Source of the DNA: Leptothrix cholodnii SP-6
GTDB taxonomy: Bacteria; Pseudomonadota; Gammaproteobacteria; Burkholderiales; Burkholderiaceae_C
Reading direction: 5' to 3'
Length of the DNA: 64,000 nt
Assembly: GCF_000019785.1 (NCBI RefSeq)
Contig: NC_010524.1
Coordinates: 1,922,001 to 1,986,000 of the forward strand
In this document: positions 52,550-60,911 of the stretch, piece by piece
How the letters are laid out: each line of letters begins with the position of its first letter
Numbering within the stretch: the first letter of the stretch is position 1
Position numbers and translations under genes: made by a program
The notes under the pieces: model-generated
Told to the model about the DNA's origin: nothing
Databases searched by the model: none
The model's input: only the letters and a program-made list of their open reading frames with translations

Positions 52550-54721
52550 TCAGAACTTGCGCAGATAGCGCAGCGACACGAGGTGGTTGCGCCCGGGTGC
52601 CGTCTCGAAGTAGCGCTGGTTGGCCTCGGCCACGATCACGCTGCCGGCGTAGCGGCGATCGGCCAGGTTGTCGACACGCGCCAGCAGTTCGACCTTGGCC
52701 TCGCTGCCGATGTCCCAGGCGTGCAGATAACGCAGGTTCGCGATGCCCCAGCCGGCCGCGAAGCCGCCGCCCGGTGTGCCGGGGGCGTCCTGATTCGCAT
52801 CGTTCAAGGCGGTGCGGCCCTGGGCGCGCACCTCCAGGCCCCATTCGCCGCCCGGCCAGGTCTTCCAGGCGATCTCGGCAAACAGGCTGGCGGGCTGGGT
52901 GCCGGCGATCTGGTTGCCGTCGATGGGGGCGCTGCGGTAGCTCGCGTCCAGCACGGTCAGCGCGAGTTGGCCGCGCAGCGTCGGGCTGTGACGCCAGCGC
53001 TGCGACAGCTCGAGCCCCTGCCGCAGCGTCCGGCCGACGTTCTTGAAGGTGCCGCGGCCGTTGACATTGGCGTTGACGCCGATCTCGTTGTCGGTGCTGA
53101 TGCGGAACACCGCCGCGTCGATCGCGTAGTCGGGCGTCGGCCGCCACTTGGCGCCGAGTTCGATCTGGCGGCTGGTCTGGGCCTGCAGGGTGTCGTTGAA
53201 GCCGGTGGCGCCGTCCGGGCGATAGGCGACTTCGCCCAGCGTGGGCGATTCGTAGCCGCGCGAGGCGCTGGCGTGCAGCGTCAGCGTCGGGGCCGCCTGC
53301 CAGCGCAGGCCGAGCACCGGGTTGGTGTAGCGGAAGCTCAGCGAGCCGCTGTCGTCCGGGTTGGTCGGGTTCGTCGGCGGATTGACGTAATGGTCGGTGT
53401 TCGACAGCTCGACCTGACCGGTGCGGACGCCGGCGATCAGCTGCCACTGCTCGGCCAGCGGCTGTTCGAGCTGGGCGTAGGCCTCGCGGGTGGTGGCGCG
53501 GTTGGTCTCGTCGCGGCGCAGGTCGCCGACCACGCCCAGATCGGTGGCGCTTCTGTAGTTCTCGTAGCCCTTGCGGGCGTCGCGCAGGCGCTCGACGTTG
53601 ACGCCGGTGACCAGATCGGCCTCGCCTAGACGCCAGCTCAGACGTCCGTCGACGCCGGCGTAGTCGCGGTCGAAGTCGATCACGCCGCCGGCACTGTTCG
53701 GGTTAGGCGGGGTGGTACTGCCTGGGTCAGCGGTGATCAGCTGGTTCGCGCGCGGCGTCGACAGCATCTGGAACACCGAACGCCGACCCAGGTAGCCGCT
53801 GACCTGGGTCGACTGCAAGGCGCTGTCGCCGCCCAGCTGGTGCTGCCAGCTCAGGCCGGCCTGGGTCTGGTCGATGGTCTTGCGGGTCCTGAAGTTGGTC
53901 GCCGCGAGAGCCGTCTGGTCGGGGTTCTGGCTGAACAGAGCGCGGTTCAGGCCGAGCGGGTCGTTGGCGCGCTGGTGCTGGTCGCTGATCGCGAGCGTGA
54001 CGTGGTCGTCCTCGCCGACCCAGGCCAGGCGGATGTTGGCCAGCCGGCGGTCGGCATCGCTGTTCGGGCGAAAGCCGTCGATGTCGAAATTGCTGAAGTT
54101 GGCGGCGATCGAAAAACCGCCGTCGAACGGCGACTCGACCGACACCCGCTGCTGGCGCAGGCCGAAGCTGCCGGCGTCGATGCCGACCTGGAAGTTGCGC
54201 TCGCGCACCGGCTTCGAATAGGCCGCGATCACGCCGCCCGAGCTGTTGCCGTACAGCGCCGAAAACGGCCCGCGCAGCACCTCGACGCGATCCGCGCCGG
54301 CGAGGTCGAAATGCGCCACCTGGCCTTGGCCGTCGGGCATGGTGGCGGGGATGCCGTCGGCGTACAGCCGCATGCCGCGCACGCCGAAACCGGCGCGGGC
54401 GCCGAAGCCGCGCGAGCTGATCTGCAGGTCCTGCGCGTAGTTGTTGCGGTTGGCCACCACCAGGCCGGGCACCGAGGCCAGCGCCTCCGACAGGTTGACC
54501 ATCGGCCCGGCGCTGCGCAGCGCCTCGGCGCCGACCGCGTTGATGGCGTAGGGCGCGTCGACCAGCTTCTGCTCGCGGGTGCTGCCGGTGATGATCACCG
54601 GCTCGAGGCCGGCGCCGACTTGCGCCGATGCCGGCGCAGCAAGGGCGGCGAGCGCGCACAGGCAGGCCGCTGCCAGCGCCGAAGGACGCGAGGTGAAACA
54701 GGAGGTCGAAGCTGCAGTCAT
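52550..54721 (-). CDS. pqqU: TonB-dependent receptor, PqqU (YncD)-like
   Basis: A 723-residue outer-membrane receptor with signal peptide (to about APASAQ), plug domain and 22-strand barrel ending in aromatic Phe. Specific resemblance to E. coli PqqU/YncD, the PQQ importer, is seen from memory in NRNNYAQDLQISSRGFG, GIPATMPDGQGQ, LRGPFSALYGNSSGG and, near the end, GSVIVAEANQRYFETAPGRN. A TonB box cannot be fixed but EPVIITGSTR is a candidate. Its place upstream of SoxYZ- and SoxH-like quinoprotein genes supports PQQ uptake. Confidence 0.82.
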   Translation of the reverse strand: MTAASTSCFTSRPSALAAACLCALAALAAPASAQVGAGLEPVIITGSTREQKLVDAPYAINAVGAEALRSAGPMVNLSEALASVPGLVVANRNNYAQDLQISSRGFGARAGFGVRGMRLYADGIPATMPDGQGQVAHFDLAGADRVEVLRGPFSALYGNSSGGVIAAYSKPVRERNFQVGIDAGSFGLRQQRVSVESPFDGGFSIAANFSNFDIDGFRPNSDADRRLANIRLAWVGEDDHVTLAISDQHQRANDPLGLNRALFSQNPDQTALAATNFRTRKTIDQTQAGLSWQHQLGGDSALQSTQVSGYLGRRSVFQMLSTPRANQLITADPGSTTPPNPNSAGGVIDFDRDYAGVDGRLSWRLGEADLVTGVNVERLRDARKGYENYRSATDLGVVGDLRRDETNRATTREAYAQLEQPLAEQWQLIAGVRTGQVELSNTDHYVNPPTNPTNPDDSGSLSFRYTNPVLGLRWQAAPTLTLHASASRGYESPTLGEVAYRPDGATGFNDTLQAQTSRQIELGAKWRPTPDYAIDAAVFRISTDNEIGVNANVNGRGTFKNVGRTLRQGLELSQRWRHSPTLRGQLALTVLDASYRSAPIDGNQIAGTQPASLFAEIAWKTWPGGEWGLEVRAQGRTALNDANQDAPGTPGGGFAAGWGIANLRYLHAWDIGSEAKVELLARVDNLADRRYAGSVIVAEANQRYFETAPGRNHLVSLRYLRKF

Positions 54722-54958
54722 TGCGCGCGGTGCATGTTGGGTGGTTCGGCGGGCAGCGCCGTGCGGCGCCCGTCAGGTGTCCGATCTTGGGACGCCGAGG
54801 CCGCGCTCGCCAGTCGGAAGAAACCCGCCTGAAAGCGACATGACGCAGCCGGAACGGCACCGATTGCGCCAGGACGGGACAGTTGTCGCCCGACAGCGTG
54901 CCCGTGATGAAAAAACCGGCGCGCCTGGACTGCTGGCGGTTCCGCCCGCGTGCAGGCC

Positions 54959-55798
54959 TCAGGCGCCGAGGATCCAGCCTTCGAGCGGATCGACGGCCGC
55001 GGGCCAGCCGTAACCCGGCCGATCGGCCGCCCAGGCGGCCTGGATCAGGCACAGCACGGCGTCGAGCGCGTCGCCGCTGGCGTCGTCGAGCAAGGCCCGG
55101 CGCTGGTCGGCGTTGATGATCAGCCGCAGTGCCAGGCGGCTGCGGCCGGCCTCGATCGCGTCGACGATCTCGGCGCGGGCGGCCTGGCGATCGGGCGTCT
55201 GGCGGGCCGGATCGTCGCTCTTGTAGGAGCGCCGGCCGATCAGCTCGCGCGCCAGCAGGCCGGGGTAGGCCTCGAGCGCGATCCGTTGCGGATCGCCGGC
55301 GTGCAGGCCGGGCAGCTCGCAGCCGGCGGCCAGCAGCGCGGCGATGCCGGCGTGCAGCATGTAGGCCACCGGCGGATTGACCCATTTCATCGACGGCGAC
55401 GAGCCCGCCGGCCGGTCGCAGGCGCGGTGGGCGAACTTGCCGCCAGCCGGGCGTGCGGCGCAGAAGGCCGCGAAGGTGTCGCGGATCTGTGCGCGGCTGA
55501 GCCGGGTGTAGTGCTGCATCAGCGCCGGCCAGTCGCGCGGCCAGCCGAGGGTCTCGACCAGTTCGCGCGGCAGGCCGAACGGCAGGTCGAAGCCGCCCAG
55601 CCACGGACCCGGCTCGGCCAGGATCGCGGCGAAGGCGCTTTCGTCGTTGCAGTGGCGCAGGCCGAGCAGGTGCAGTTCGCCGCCTTGCCGGTGCCCCTCG
55701 GCCACCACGATCGGCTTGCGGCGGGTCGGGCGGCTGCTGAAGTCGACGCCGCGCAGCAGCCGGCTGGACGGCTGGAGGTCGGCGCTGTGCGCGTTCAT
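54959..55798 (-). CDS. DUF429 family protein
   Basis: A 279-residue protein. LRGVDFSSRPTRRKPIVVAE and GGFDLPFGLPRELVE fit DUF429, predicted to have an RNase H-like nuclease fold; conserved acidic residues are in VDFS and FDLPFG, and GDALDAVLCLIQAAWA near the C-terminus supplies another. Biological role unknown. It overlaps the MarR gene's stop by four bases (ATGA). About 237 bases separate it from the receptor gene; that gap shows no clear feature. Confidence 0.82.
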   Translation of the reverse strand: MNAHSADLQPSSRLLRGVDFSSRPTRRKPIVVAEGHRQGGELHLLGLRHCNDESAFAAILAEPGPWLGGFDLPFGLPRELVETLGWPRDWPALMQHYTRLSRAQIRDTFAAFCAARPAGGKFAHRACDRPAGSSPSMKWVNPPVAYMLHAGIAALLAAGCELPGLHAGDPQRIALEAYPGLLARELIGRRSYKSDDPARQTPDRQAARAEIVDAIEAGRSRLALRLIINADQRRALLDDASGDALDAVLCLIQAAWAADRPGYGWPAAVDPLEGWILGA

Positions 55799-56256
55799 GC
55801 GCTGGGCGGCGGCACGTCCTGATGCGCCTCGACCAGCGTGCGCAGCATCTCCAGGAACCGCTCGCGGTCGGCCGCCGGCAGCGGCGCCACGATCTGCTGC
55901 TGCGCGGCCTGCACGGCCGGCAGCACGGCCTGCAGCAGCTGTTCGCCGTCGGGCGTGAGCGTGAGCAGGCGCACGCGCCGGTCGTGCGGTGCGTGGTTGC
56001 GCTGGATCAGGCCGCGGCGCTCGAGGCGGTCGATCACGCCGCCGATGGTCGAGGTGTCGAAACCGATGGTGGCCGCCAGCGTGCGCTGGTCGAGGCCGGG
56101 CTGTTCGTGGGTGGCGACCAGCGCGGCGAACTGCACCGGCGTGATGCCGAACTCGCTGGTCTGCGCCATGAACAGCGCCACGGCCGCCTGTTGCAGCCGG
56201 CGCAGGTGGTACCCCGGCTGGGCCGGCAGGAAGGGGTGCGGAACCGGTTCGGTCAT
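55795..56256 (-). CDS. MarR-family transcriptional regulator
   Basis: A 153-residue winged-helix regulator. Residues about 35-110 include FGITPVQFAALVATHEQPGL, TIGFDTSTIGGVIDRLERRG and NHAPHDRRVRLLTLTPDG, the classic MarR core. ATG at 56254-56256 taken; a TTG three codons earlier is less likely. It is 25 bases from the BLUF gene and is coupled to DUF429. Ligand unknown. Confidence 0.92.
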   Translation of the reverse strand: MTEPVPHPFLPAQPGYHLRRLQQAAVALFMAQTSEFGITPVQFAALVATHEQPGLDQRTLAATIGFDTSTIGGVIDRLERRGLIQRNHAPHDRRVRLLTLTPDGEQLLQAVLPAVQAAQQQIVAPLPAADRERFLEMLRTLVEAHQDVPPPSA

Positions 56257-56281
56257 CGTCGACAAGTGCGCGGGCGGCGGC

Positions 56282-56707
56282 TCAGCCGGCGCGGCCGACG
56301 ATCGAGGCGGTGGCGATCAGCTCCTCGAGCATCGCCATCGAGGCCCGGCCGGACACGCAGAAGGGGTCGAGCAGCGGCTTCTCGCTGTACTTGAGCACCA
56401 CCGACGGGTTGACACGCAGCAGGTTGACCTGGCCCATCGTCCAGCCGGAGAAACGGCGTTCGGCGATTTCCTCGAAGTGCAGCAGCGTGACCTGGTGGTG
56501 GCGCGGATCGGCGGCAATCTGGTTGTACAGGCGGTTGACGACCTCGCGCCCGCCCTCGAGCACCTGCATGAAGACGTCGCCGCCATGACACAGGATGCCG
56601 GTGATGCCCAGCGCCGGGTTCTTGGCGCGCGACTGCACCAGGATGGCGTCGATGAGCGCGTGATCGACCGCATCGGTGCGGCTCGCGTAAAGCAGACGTA
56701 CAAGCAT
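56282..56707 (-). CDS. BLUF-domain blue-light sensor
   Basis: A 141-residue stand-alone BLUF protein that binds FAD. Key residues: Tyr7 in RLLYASR, Asn30 in SRAKNPALGITG, Gln48 in DVFMQVLEGG, and Trp89/Met91 in SGWTMGQ. The hydrogen-bond switch needs Tyr and Gln, both present. There is no effector domain; short BLUF proteins act through partner proteins. The gene starts 14 bases after folE, so light sensing and pterin synthesis share an mRNA. Confidence 0.92.
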   Translation of the reverse strand: MLVRLLYASRTDAVDHALIDAILVQSRAKNPALGITGILCHGGDVFMQVLEGGREVVNRLYNQIAADPRHHQVTLLHFEEIAERRFSGWTMGQVNLLRVNPSVVLKYSEKPLLDPFCVSGRASMAMLEELIATASIVGRAG

Positions 56708-56721
56708 GGCGGGCTCCGGCT

Positions 56722-57474
56722 TCAGGTCTTCTTGTGTTGCAGCAGCGACAGGAATTCGCGGCGCAGGTTGGGGTCCTTCAGGAAGGAGCCGCGCATCACG
56801 CTGTTGATCATCTTCGAGTCCATGTCCTTGACGCCGCGCCAGCTCATGCAGAAGTGGTCGGCCTCCATCACCACCGCCAGGCCGTCGGGCTGCATCTTGT
56901 CCTGCAGCAGGTCGGCCACCTGGGTGACGGCTTCTTCCTGGATCTGCGGGCGGCTCATGATCCACTCGGCCAGCCGGGCGTACTTCGACAGGCCGATCAG
57001 GTTGGAGTGCTCGTTGGGCATCACGCCGATCCACAGCTTGCCGACGATCGGGCACAGGTGGTGCGAGCAGGCGCTGCGCACGGTCACCGGGCCGACGATC
57101 ATCAGCTCGTTGAGGCGCTCGACGTTGGGGAACTCGGTCACCGGCGGCTGTTCGACGTAGCGGCCGCGGAAGACCTCCTTCAAGTACATCTTGGCGACGC
57201 GGCGGGCGGTGTCCTGGGTGTTGTGATCGCTCTCGGTGTCGATCACCAGGCTCGACAGCACCGCCGACATCTTGCCCGAGACCTCGTCGAGCAGGGCCTC
57301 GAGTTCACCCGGGCGGATGAACTCGGCGATGTTGTCGTTGGCGTGGAAACGTTGCCGGGCGGCCTTGATCCGTTCGCGGATGCGCACCGACACCGGCACG
57401 CCGGAGTCGTCCGTCTCTTGTACGGCGAGACCGCGTTCAGCGGCCAGGATGGGGAGCGAATGATGCGTCGTCAT
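56722..57474 (-). CDS. folE: GTP cyclohydrolase I
   Basis: A 250-residue FolE that converts GTP to dihydroneopterin triphosphate. Zinc ligands in SACSHHLCPIVGK and in HFCMSWRGVK; active-site stretch VIDTESDHNTQDTARRVAKM and IGLSKYARL. It has about 45 residues more at the N-terminus than E. coli FolE. Start ATG 57472-57474; further in-frame sequence upstream lacks coding character. First gene of the folE-BLUF unit. Confidence 0.95.
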   Translation of the reverse strand: MTTHHSLPILAAERGLAVQETDDSGVPVSVRIRERIKAARQRFHANDNIAEFIRPGELEALLDEVSGKMSAVLSSLVIDTESDHNTQDTARRVAKMYLKEVFRGRYVEQPPVTEFPNVERLNELMIVGPVTVRSACSHHLCPIVGKLWIGVMPNEHSNLIGLSKYARLAEWIMSRPQIQEEAVTQVADLLQDKMQPDGLAVVMEADHFCMSWRGVKDMDSKMINSVMRGSFLKDPNLRREFLSLLQHKKT

Positions 57475-57848
57475 GGTCGTCACGGGTCGCACGGGCGACG
57501 CGGTGGCAGGGTTTGCTGAGCGGGCGGCCATGCTAGCAGCGGGGGCAATTCCGCTGTGCGGCGAGGTTGCCCGTGCGGCGGTCGGTGGCTCACGGTGCGG
57601 GCCACCGACCGCCAGACGCGGCGCCGCTGCGCGCGCGCCCTGGTGCTGTGGTCGCGACGCCAACCGGCCGCCCGGCCCGGGCCATGCAAAGCGACCGGAC
57701 GTTGATTTTTCCGCGTGCCGCCCCCCTGCATACGCGGGGGGCGCGGCGGCTGTTCCGACGGCGGGGCGTCAGACTCCCAGGGCCAGATGCATGACGCTTG
57801 TTCCGCATCAATCGCAGGCACTCTCAAGAAGTGTTAGCCGGAGAAACC
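57475..57848. other. Divergent gap upstream of folE
   Basis: About 370 bases without a convincing gene. It contains a hairpin, CGCCCCCC/GGGGGGCG (57719-57726 and 57736-57743, loop TGCATACGC). No promoter with a good consensus is visible for either direction. Confidence 0.4.
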
Positions 57849-57965
57849 ATGAAATCACGCCCGATGTCCCACCCTCAGTCGCCTCGCGAATCGCAACCGT
57901 TTCAGGGCGCGCGTCGGCGCGCCGGTGCGCCGGCCCACCGGGTCGCTTCGGCGGCGGAGGTCTGA
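57849..57965 (+). CDS. Small ORF (38 residues) ahead of the Pro/Ala-rich protein
   Basis: ATG at 57849 is preceded by CGGAGA with five-base spacing. It encodes a basic peptide (MKSRPMSHPQSPRESQPF...), rich in Arg, Pro and Ala, and stops two bases before the next ATG. It could be a leader peptide for coupling or a true small protein. No homologue is recognised. Confidence 0.45.
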   Translation: MKSRPMSHPQSPRESQPFQGARRRAGAPAHRVASAAEV

Positions 57966-57967
57966 AC

Positions 57968-58891
57968 ATGGCGCATGACCCCGCGGCACAACGCCGCCGA
58001 GCGGTCGTCGGAGCCTTGTCCGGCGTGCTCGACGAAGCCTCGCTGATGCAGGCGCTCTGGCTGGCCCAGGAGTCCCTGCGTGGCGAGCAGGTCTCGGACA
58101 TCATCCGCTACATCGACGCGGTGGCCAGCCGCAACATGATCGATGCGGCCACCTGCCGGCGCCTCTACAACGAGCTCTACAAGCTGATGCGCGAGTCCGA
58201 GGATCGCCTGCCGCTCGACCCCTGGCCGGCGATGCAGGCCACCCGCGCACCGGCGCCTGCACCGGCCTATGCCCCCGCTTTTGCCCCGGCCTACGCACCG
58301 CGGGCGATGCCGGCCCCGCCGCCGGCTCAATGGCAGCCGCCGCCGATGGCCGCCCCGGCGCCGTACTACCCGGCCGCGCAGGTGCCGCCCGGCTATCCGG
58401 GCGCGGCGATGCCTCCTCCCGGGTACGCCCCGCCGGGCTATCCCGCGCCCGTCCCGATGTACGCCGAAGTGCCGGCTGCGCCGGCGGTGGCTGCACCGGT
58501 CGCACCGCCGGCGCCTGCGCCGATCGCCATCGAGCCGCCGGTGATCTTCGGCGCGGTGATGCGCGAGGTCGTGCGCGAGGTCTTCAGCTACCACCGCGAG
58601 GCGCTCGAGGAAGTGCAGCGCGACGCGCTGCGCTCGCTCGGTCGCTCGCGCGCCACGCCGGCCTTGCAGCAGCGCTTTCGCGAAGCCCTGGGCCGTGCCC
58701 GTCAGGACGACTGGCAGCTGCAAGGCAGCCACGGCGATCTGGCCGAGCTGTCGCGGGTGATGTTCGTCGCCCTGACCGAGGCCTTCGGCCGCGTCGGCGC
58801 CGACCAGATCCTGCAGCGCGCGCTCACGAAGGCCGAGGAACTGCCCGAAGCCCGCCAGTTCTCGCCCAAGCGCCTGCTTGCGGCGATGTGA
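57968..58891 (+). CDS. Hypothetical protein with Pro/Ala-rich linker
   Basis: A 307-residue cytoplasmic protein. Two helical domains, about 1-85 (LSGVLDEASLMQALWLAQES...) and about 190-305 (FGAVMREVVREVFSYHREAL... ), are joined by about 100 residues of low complexity with repeated PAPAYAPAFAPAYAP and PPGYPG-like units. I know no family. The layout suggests two interaction modules on a flexible tether. Confidence 0.7.
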   Translation: MAHDPAAQRRRAVVGALSGVLDEASLMQALWLAQESLRGEQVSDIIRYIDAVASRNMIDAATCRRLYNELYKLMRESEDRLPLDPWPAMQATRAPAPAPAYAPAFAPAYAPRAMPAPPPAQWQPPPMAAPAPYYPAAQVPPGYPGAAMPPPGYAPPGYPAPVPMYAEVPAAPAVAAPVAPPAPAPIAIEPPVIFGAVMREVVREVFSYHREALEEVQRDALRSLGRSRATPALQQRFREALGRARQDDWQLQGSHGDLAELSRVMFVALTEAFGRVGADQILQRALTKAEELPEARQFSPKRLLAAM

Positions 58892-59013
58892 TCACCTGAA
58901 CACCCGGCATCGACGCACCCGCGGCCGTGGCTGCCGCAGGGGCGCGCCGTGCCGGTTCCTGAAAACCTCGGGCCCGAGCCAAGCCTGATCCACAAACACA
59001 AAGGAGACCGAGC

Positions 59014-60738
59014 ATGAGCGGTTTCGCAGACACCACCCAGGACGATTCCAGCAGCCCGATGACCTCCGAGGAGCGCAAGCTCATCTTCGCGTCGTCGTTG
59101 GGTACCGTGTTCGAGTGGTACGACTTCTACCTCTACGGTTCGCTGGCGGCCATCATCGCCAAGCAGTTCTTCGCCGGCCTGGACCCGACCTCGGCGTTCA
59201 TCTTCGCGCTGCTGGCGTTTGCGGCCGGCTTCATCGTGCGGCCGTTCGGTGCCCTGTTCTTCGGCCGGCTCGGCGACATGATCGGGCGCAAGTACACCTT
59301 CCTGGTGACGATCCTGATCATGGGCGCGTCGACCTTCATCGTCGGCGTCCTGCCCAGCTACGCGTCGATCGGCGTCGCCGCTCCGGTGATCCTGATCATC
59401 CTGCGGCTGCTGCAGGGCCTGGCGCTCGGTGGCGAGTACGGTGGCGCGGCCACCTACGTGGCCGAACACTCGCCGCAAGGCAAGCGCGGCGCCTACACCG
59501 CCTGGATCCAGACCACGGCGACGCTCGGGCTGTTCATGTCGCTGATCGTCATCCTGACCATGCGCACGGTGGTGGGCGAGGCGGCGTTCGAGGACTGGGG
59601 CTGGCGCGTGCCGTTCGTGCTGTCGATCGTGCTGCTGGGCATCTCGGTGTGGATCCGCCTGTCGATGCAGGAGTCGCCCGCGTTCCTGAAGATGCAGGCC
59701 GAGGGCAAGATCTCCAAGGCGCCGCTGTCCGAGTGCTTCGGCGAGTGGAAGAACCTGCGCATCATCGTGCTGGCCCTGTTCGGCGTGGTGGCCGGGCAGG
59801 CGGTGGTCTGGTACACGGGCCAGTTCTACGCGCTGTTCTTCCTGACCAGCGTGCTCAAGGTCGAGCCGTCCACGGCCAACGTGCTGGTGGCGATCGCGCT
59901 GCTGATCGGCACGCCGTTCTTCGTCATCTTCGGCACCGTCTCCGATCGCATCGGCCGCAAGCCGATCATCATGGCCGGCCTGCTGCTGGCGGTCGTCACC
60001 TACTTCCCGCTCTTCAAGGCGCTGACGCAGGCGGCCAATCCGGATCTGGCACGGGCCCAGGCCTCGGCGCAGATCGTCGTCAAGGCGGACCCGGCGACCT
60101 GCTCGTTCCAGGGCAGTCCGATCGCCCGCGAGATCGACTTCACGTCGGCCTGCGATCTGGCCAAGCGTGCGCTGGCGCAAAGCTCGGCCAGCTACAGCAA
60201 CGAAGCGCTGCCGGCCGGCGGCGAGACCGTGATCCTGATCGCCGACAAGCCCGTCGCCGTGCCCACCGGCCAGCTGGTGGCCGAAGGCAACCGCTTCACG
60301 CCCGAGAGCGCGCAGTCGATCTCCGCCTTCCGCAAGGAGCTGGCGGCGGCGATGACGGCGGCCGGATATCCCGACCGCGCCGACCCCGCCAAGATCAACA
60401 AGCTGGAGATCGTGCTGATCCTGCTGGTGCTGGTGATCTACGTGACGATGGTCTACGGCCCGATCGCGGCGATGCTGGTGGAGATGTTCCCGACCCGCAT
60501 CCGCTACACCTCGATGAGCCTGCCGTACCACGTCGGCAACGGCTGGTTCGGCGGCCTGATGCCGACCATCGCGTTCGCGATGGTGGCGCAGAACGGCAAC
60601 ATCTATCACGGCCTCTGGTACCCGATCGCGATCGCGGGCATCACCTTCGTGATCGGCATGGTGTTCGTGCGCGAGACCAAGGACGTCGACATCTACGCCA
60701 AGTTCCTGTACTGGCACCCGAACCGTCTGCGCAAGTGA
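59014..60738 (+). CDS. MHS-family major facilitator transporter with an extended loop
   Basis: A 574-residue MFS permease of the metabolite:H+ symporter type (ProP/KgtP/ShiA group). Typical motifs: GTVFEWYDFYLYGSLAA, GRLGDMIGRKYTF, LQGLALGGEYGGAATYVAE, and SDRIGRKPII in the second half. Between helices 8 and 9, where the loop is short in most members, there is a 110-residue hydrophilic insert (about 335-460, with two Cys). Long variants with this insert are seen in proteobacteria. Substrate unknown. AAGGAG before the ATG. Confidence 0.9.
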   Translation: MSGFADTTQDDSSSPMTSEERKLIFASSLGTVFEWYDFYLYGSLAAIIAKQFFAGLDPTSAFIFALLAFAAGFIVRPFGALFFGRLGDMIGRKYTFLVTILIMGASTFIVGVLPSYASIGVAAPVILIILRLLQGLALGGEYGGAATYVAEHSPQGKRGAYTAWIQTTATLGLFMSLIVILTMRTVVGEAAFEDWGWRVPFVLSIVLLGISVWIRLSMQESPAFLKMQAEGKISKAPLSECFGEWKNLRIIVLALFGVVAGQAVVWYTGQFYALFFLTSVLKVEPSTANVLVAIALLIGTPFFVIFGTVSDRIGRKPIIMAGLLLAVVTYFPLFKALTQAANPDLARAQASAQIVVKADPATCSFQGSPIAREIDFTSACDLAKRALAQSSASYSNEALPAGGETVILIADKPVAVPTGQLVAEGNRFTPESAQSISAFRKELAAAMTAAGYPDRADPAKINKLEIVLILLVLVIYVTMVYGPIAAMLVEMFPTRIRYTSMSLPYHVGNGWFGGLMPTIAFAMVAQNGNIYHGLWYPIAIAGITFVIGMVFVRETKDVDIYAKFLYWHPNRLRK

Positions 60739-60834
60739 CGTGAACTGATCGATCCAGGGGGCGCTCGCCAGCAGCGCCTCGAACGCCAGCGCGGGCCTGT
60801 CCACCACCCGCGCGCGGCGGCCGCCGCCGATCGG

Positions 60835-60853
60835 GCAGCGCTTCATGCGCTGC
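60835..60853. repeat. Inverted repeat upstream of the coiled-coil membrane gene
   Basis: GCAGCGC (60835-60841) and GCGCTGC (60847-60853) flank TTCAT. It adjoins TATCCT (60854-60859), a possible -10 element, 53 bases from the next start; so it may be an operator. Confidence 0.4.
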
Positions 60854-60911
60854 TATCCTCATATTCGACTCGCCGATTCGGCCATTTCCGGCATCTGGAG
60901 GACTCGCAACG

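Noticed and set aside
54722..54958. Sigma-54 promoter or cobalamin riboswitch before the PqqU-like gene
   Set aside because: GGGCACGCTGTCGGGC on the minus strand has the wrong spacing (11 instead of 10), and no B12-box-like sequence was seen.
58702..60846. Antisense frame over the MHS transporter with a fairly natural N-terminus (KRCPIGGGRRARVV...)
   Set aside because: After about 40 residues it becomes His/Asp/Arg/Gln-rich shadow sequence. The first part lies in the gap upstream of the coiled-coil gene and could be a remnant, but nothing supports a gene.
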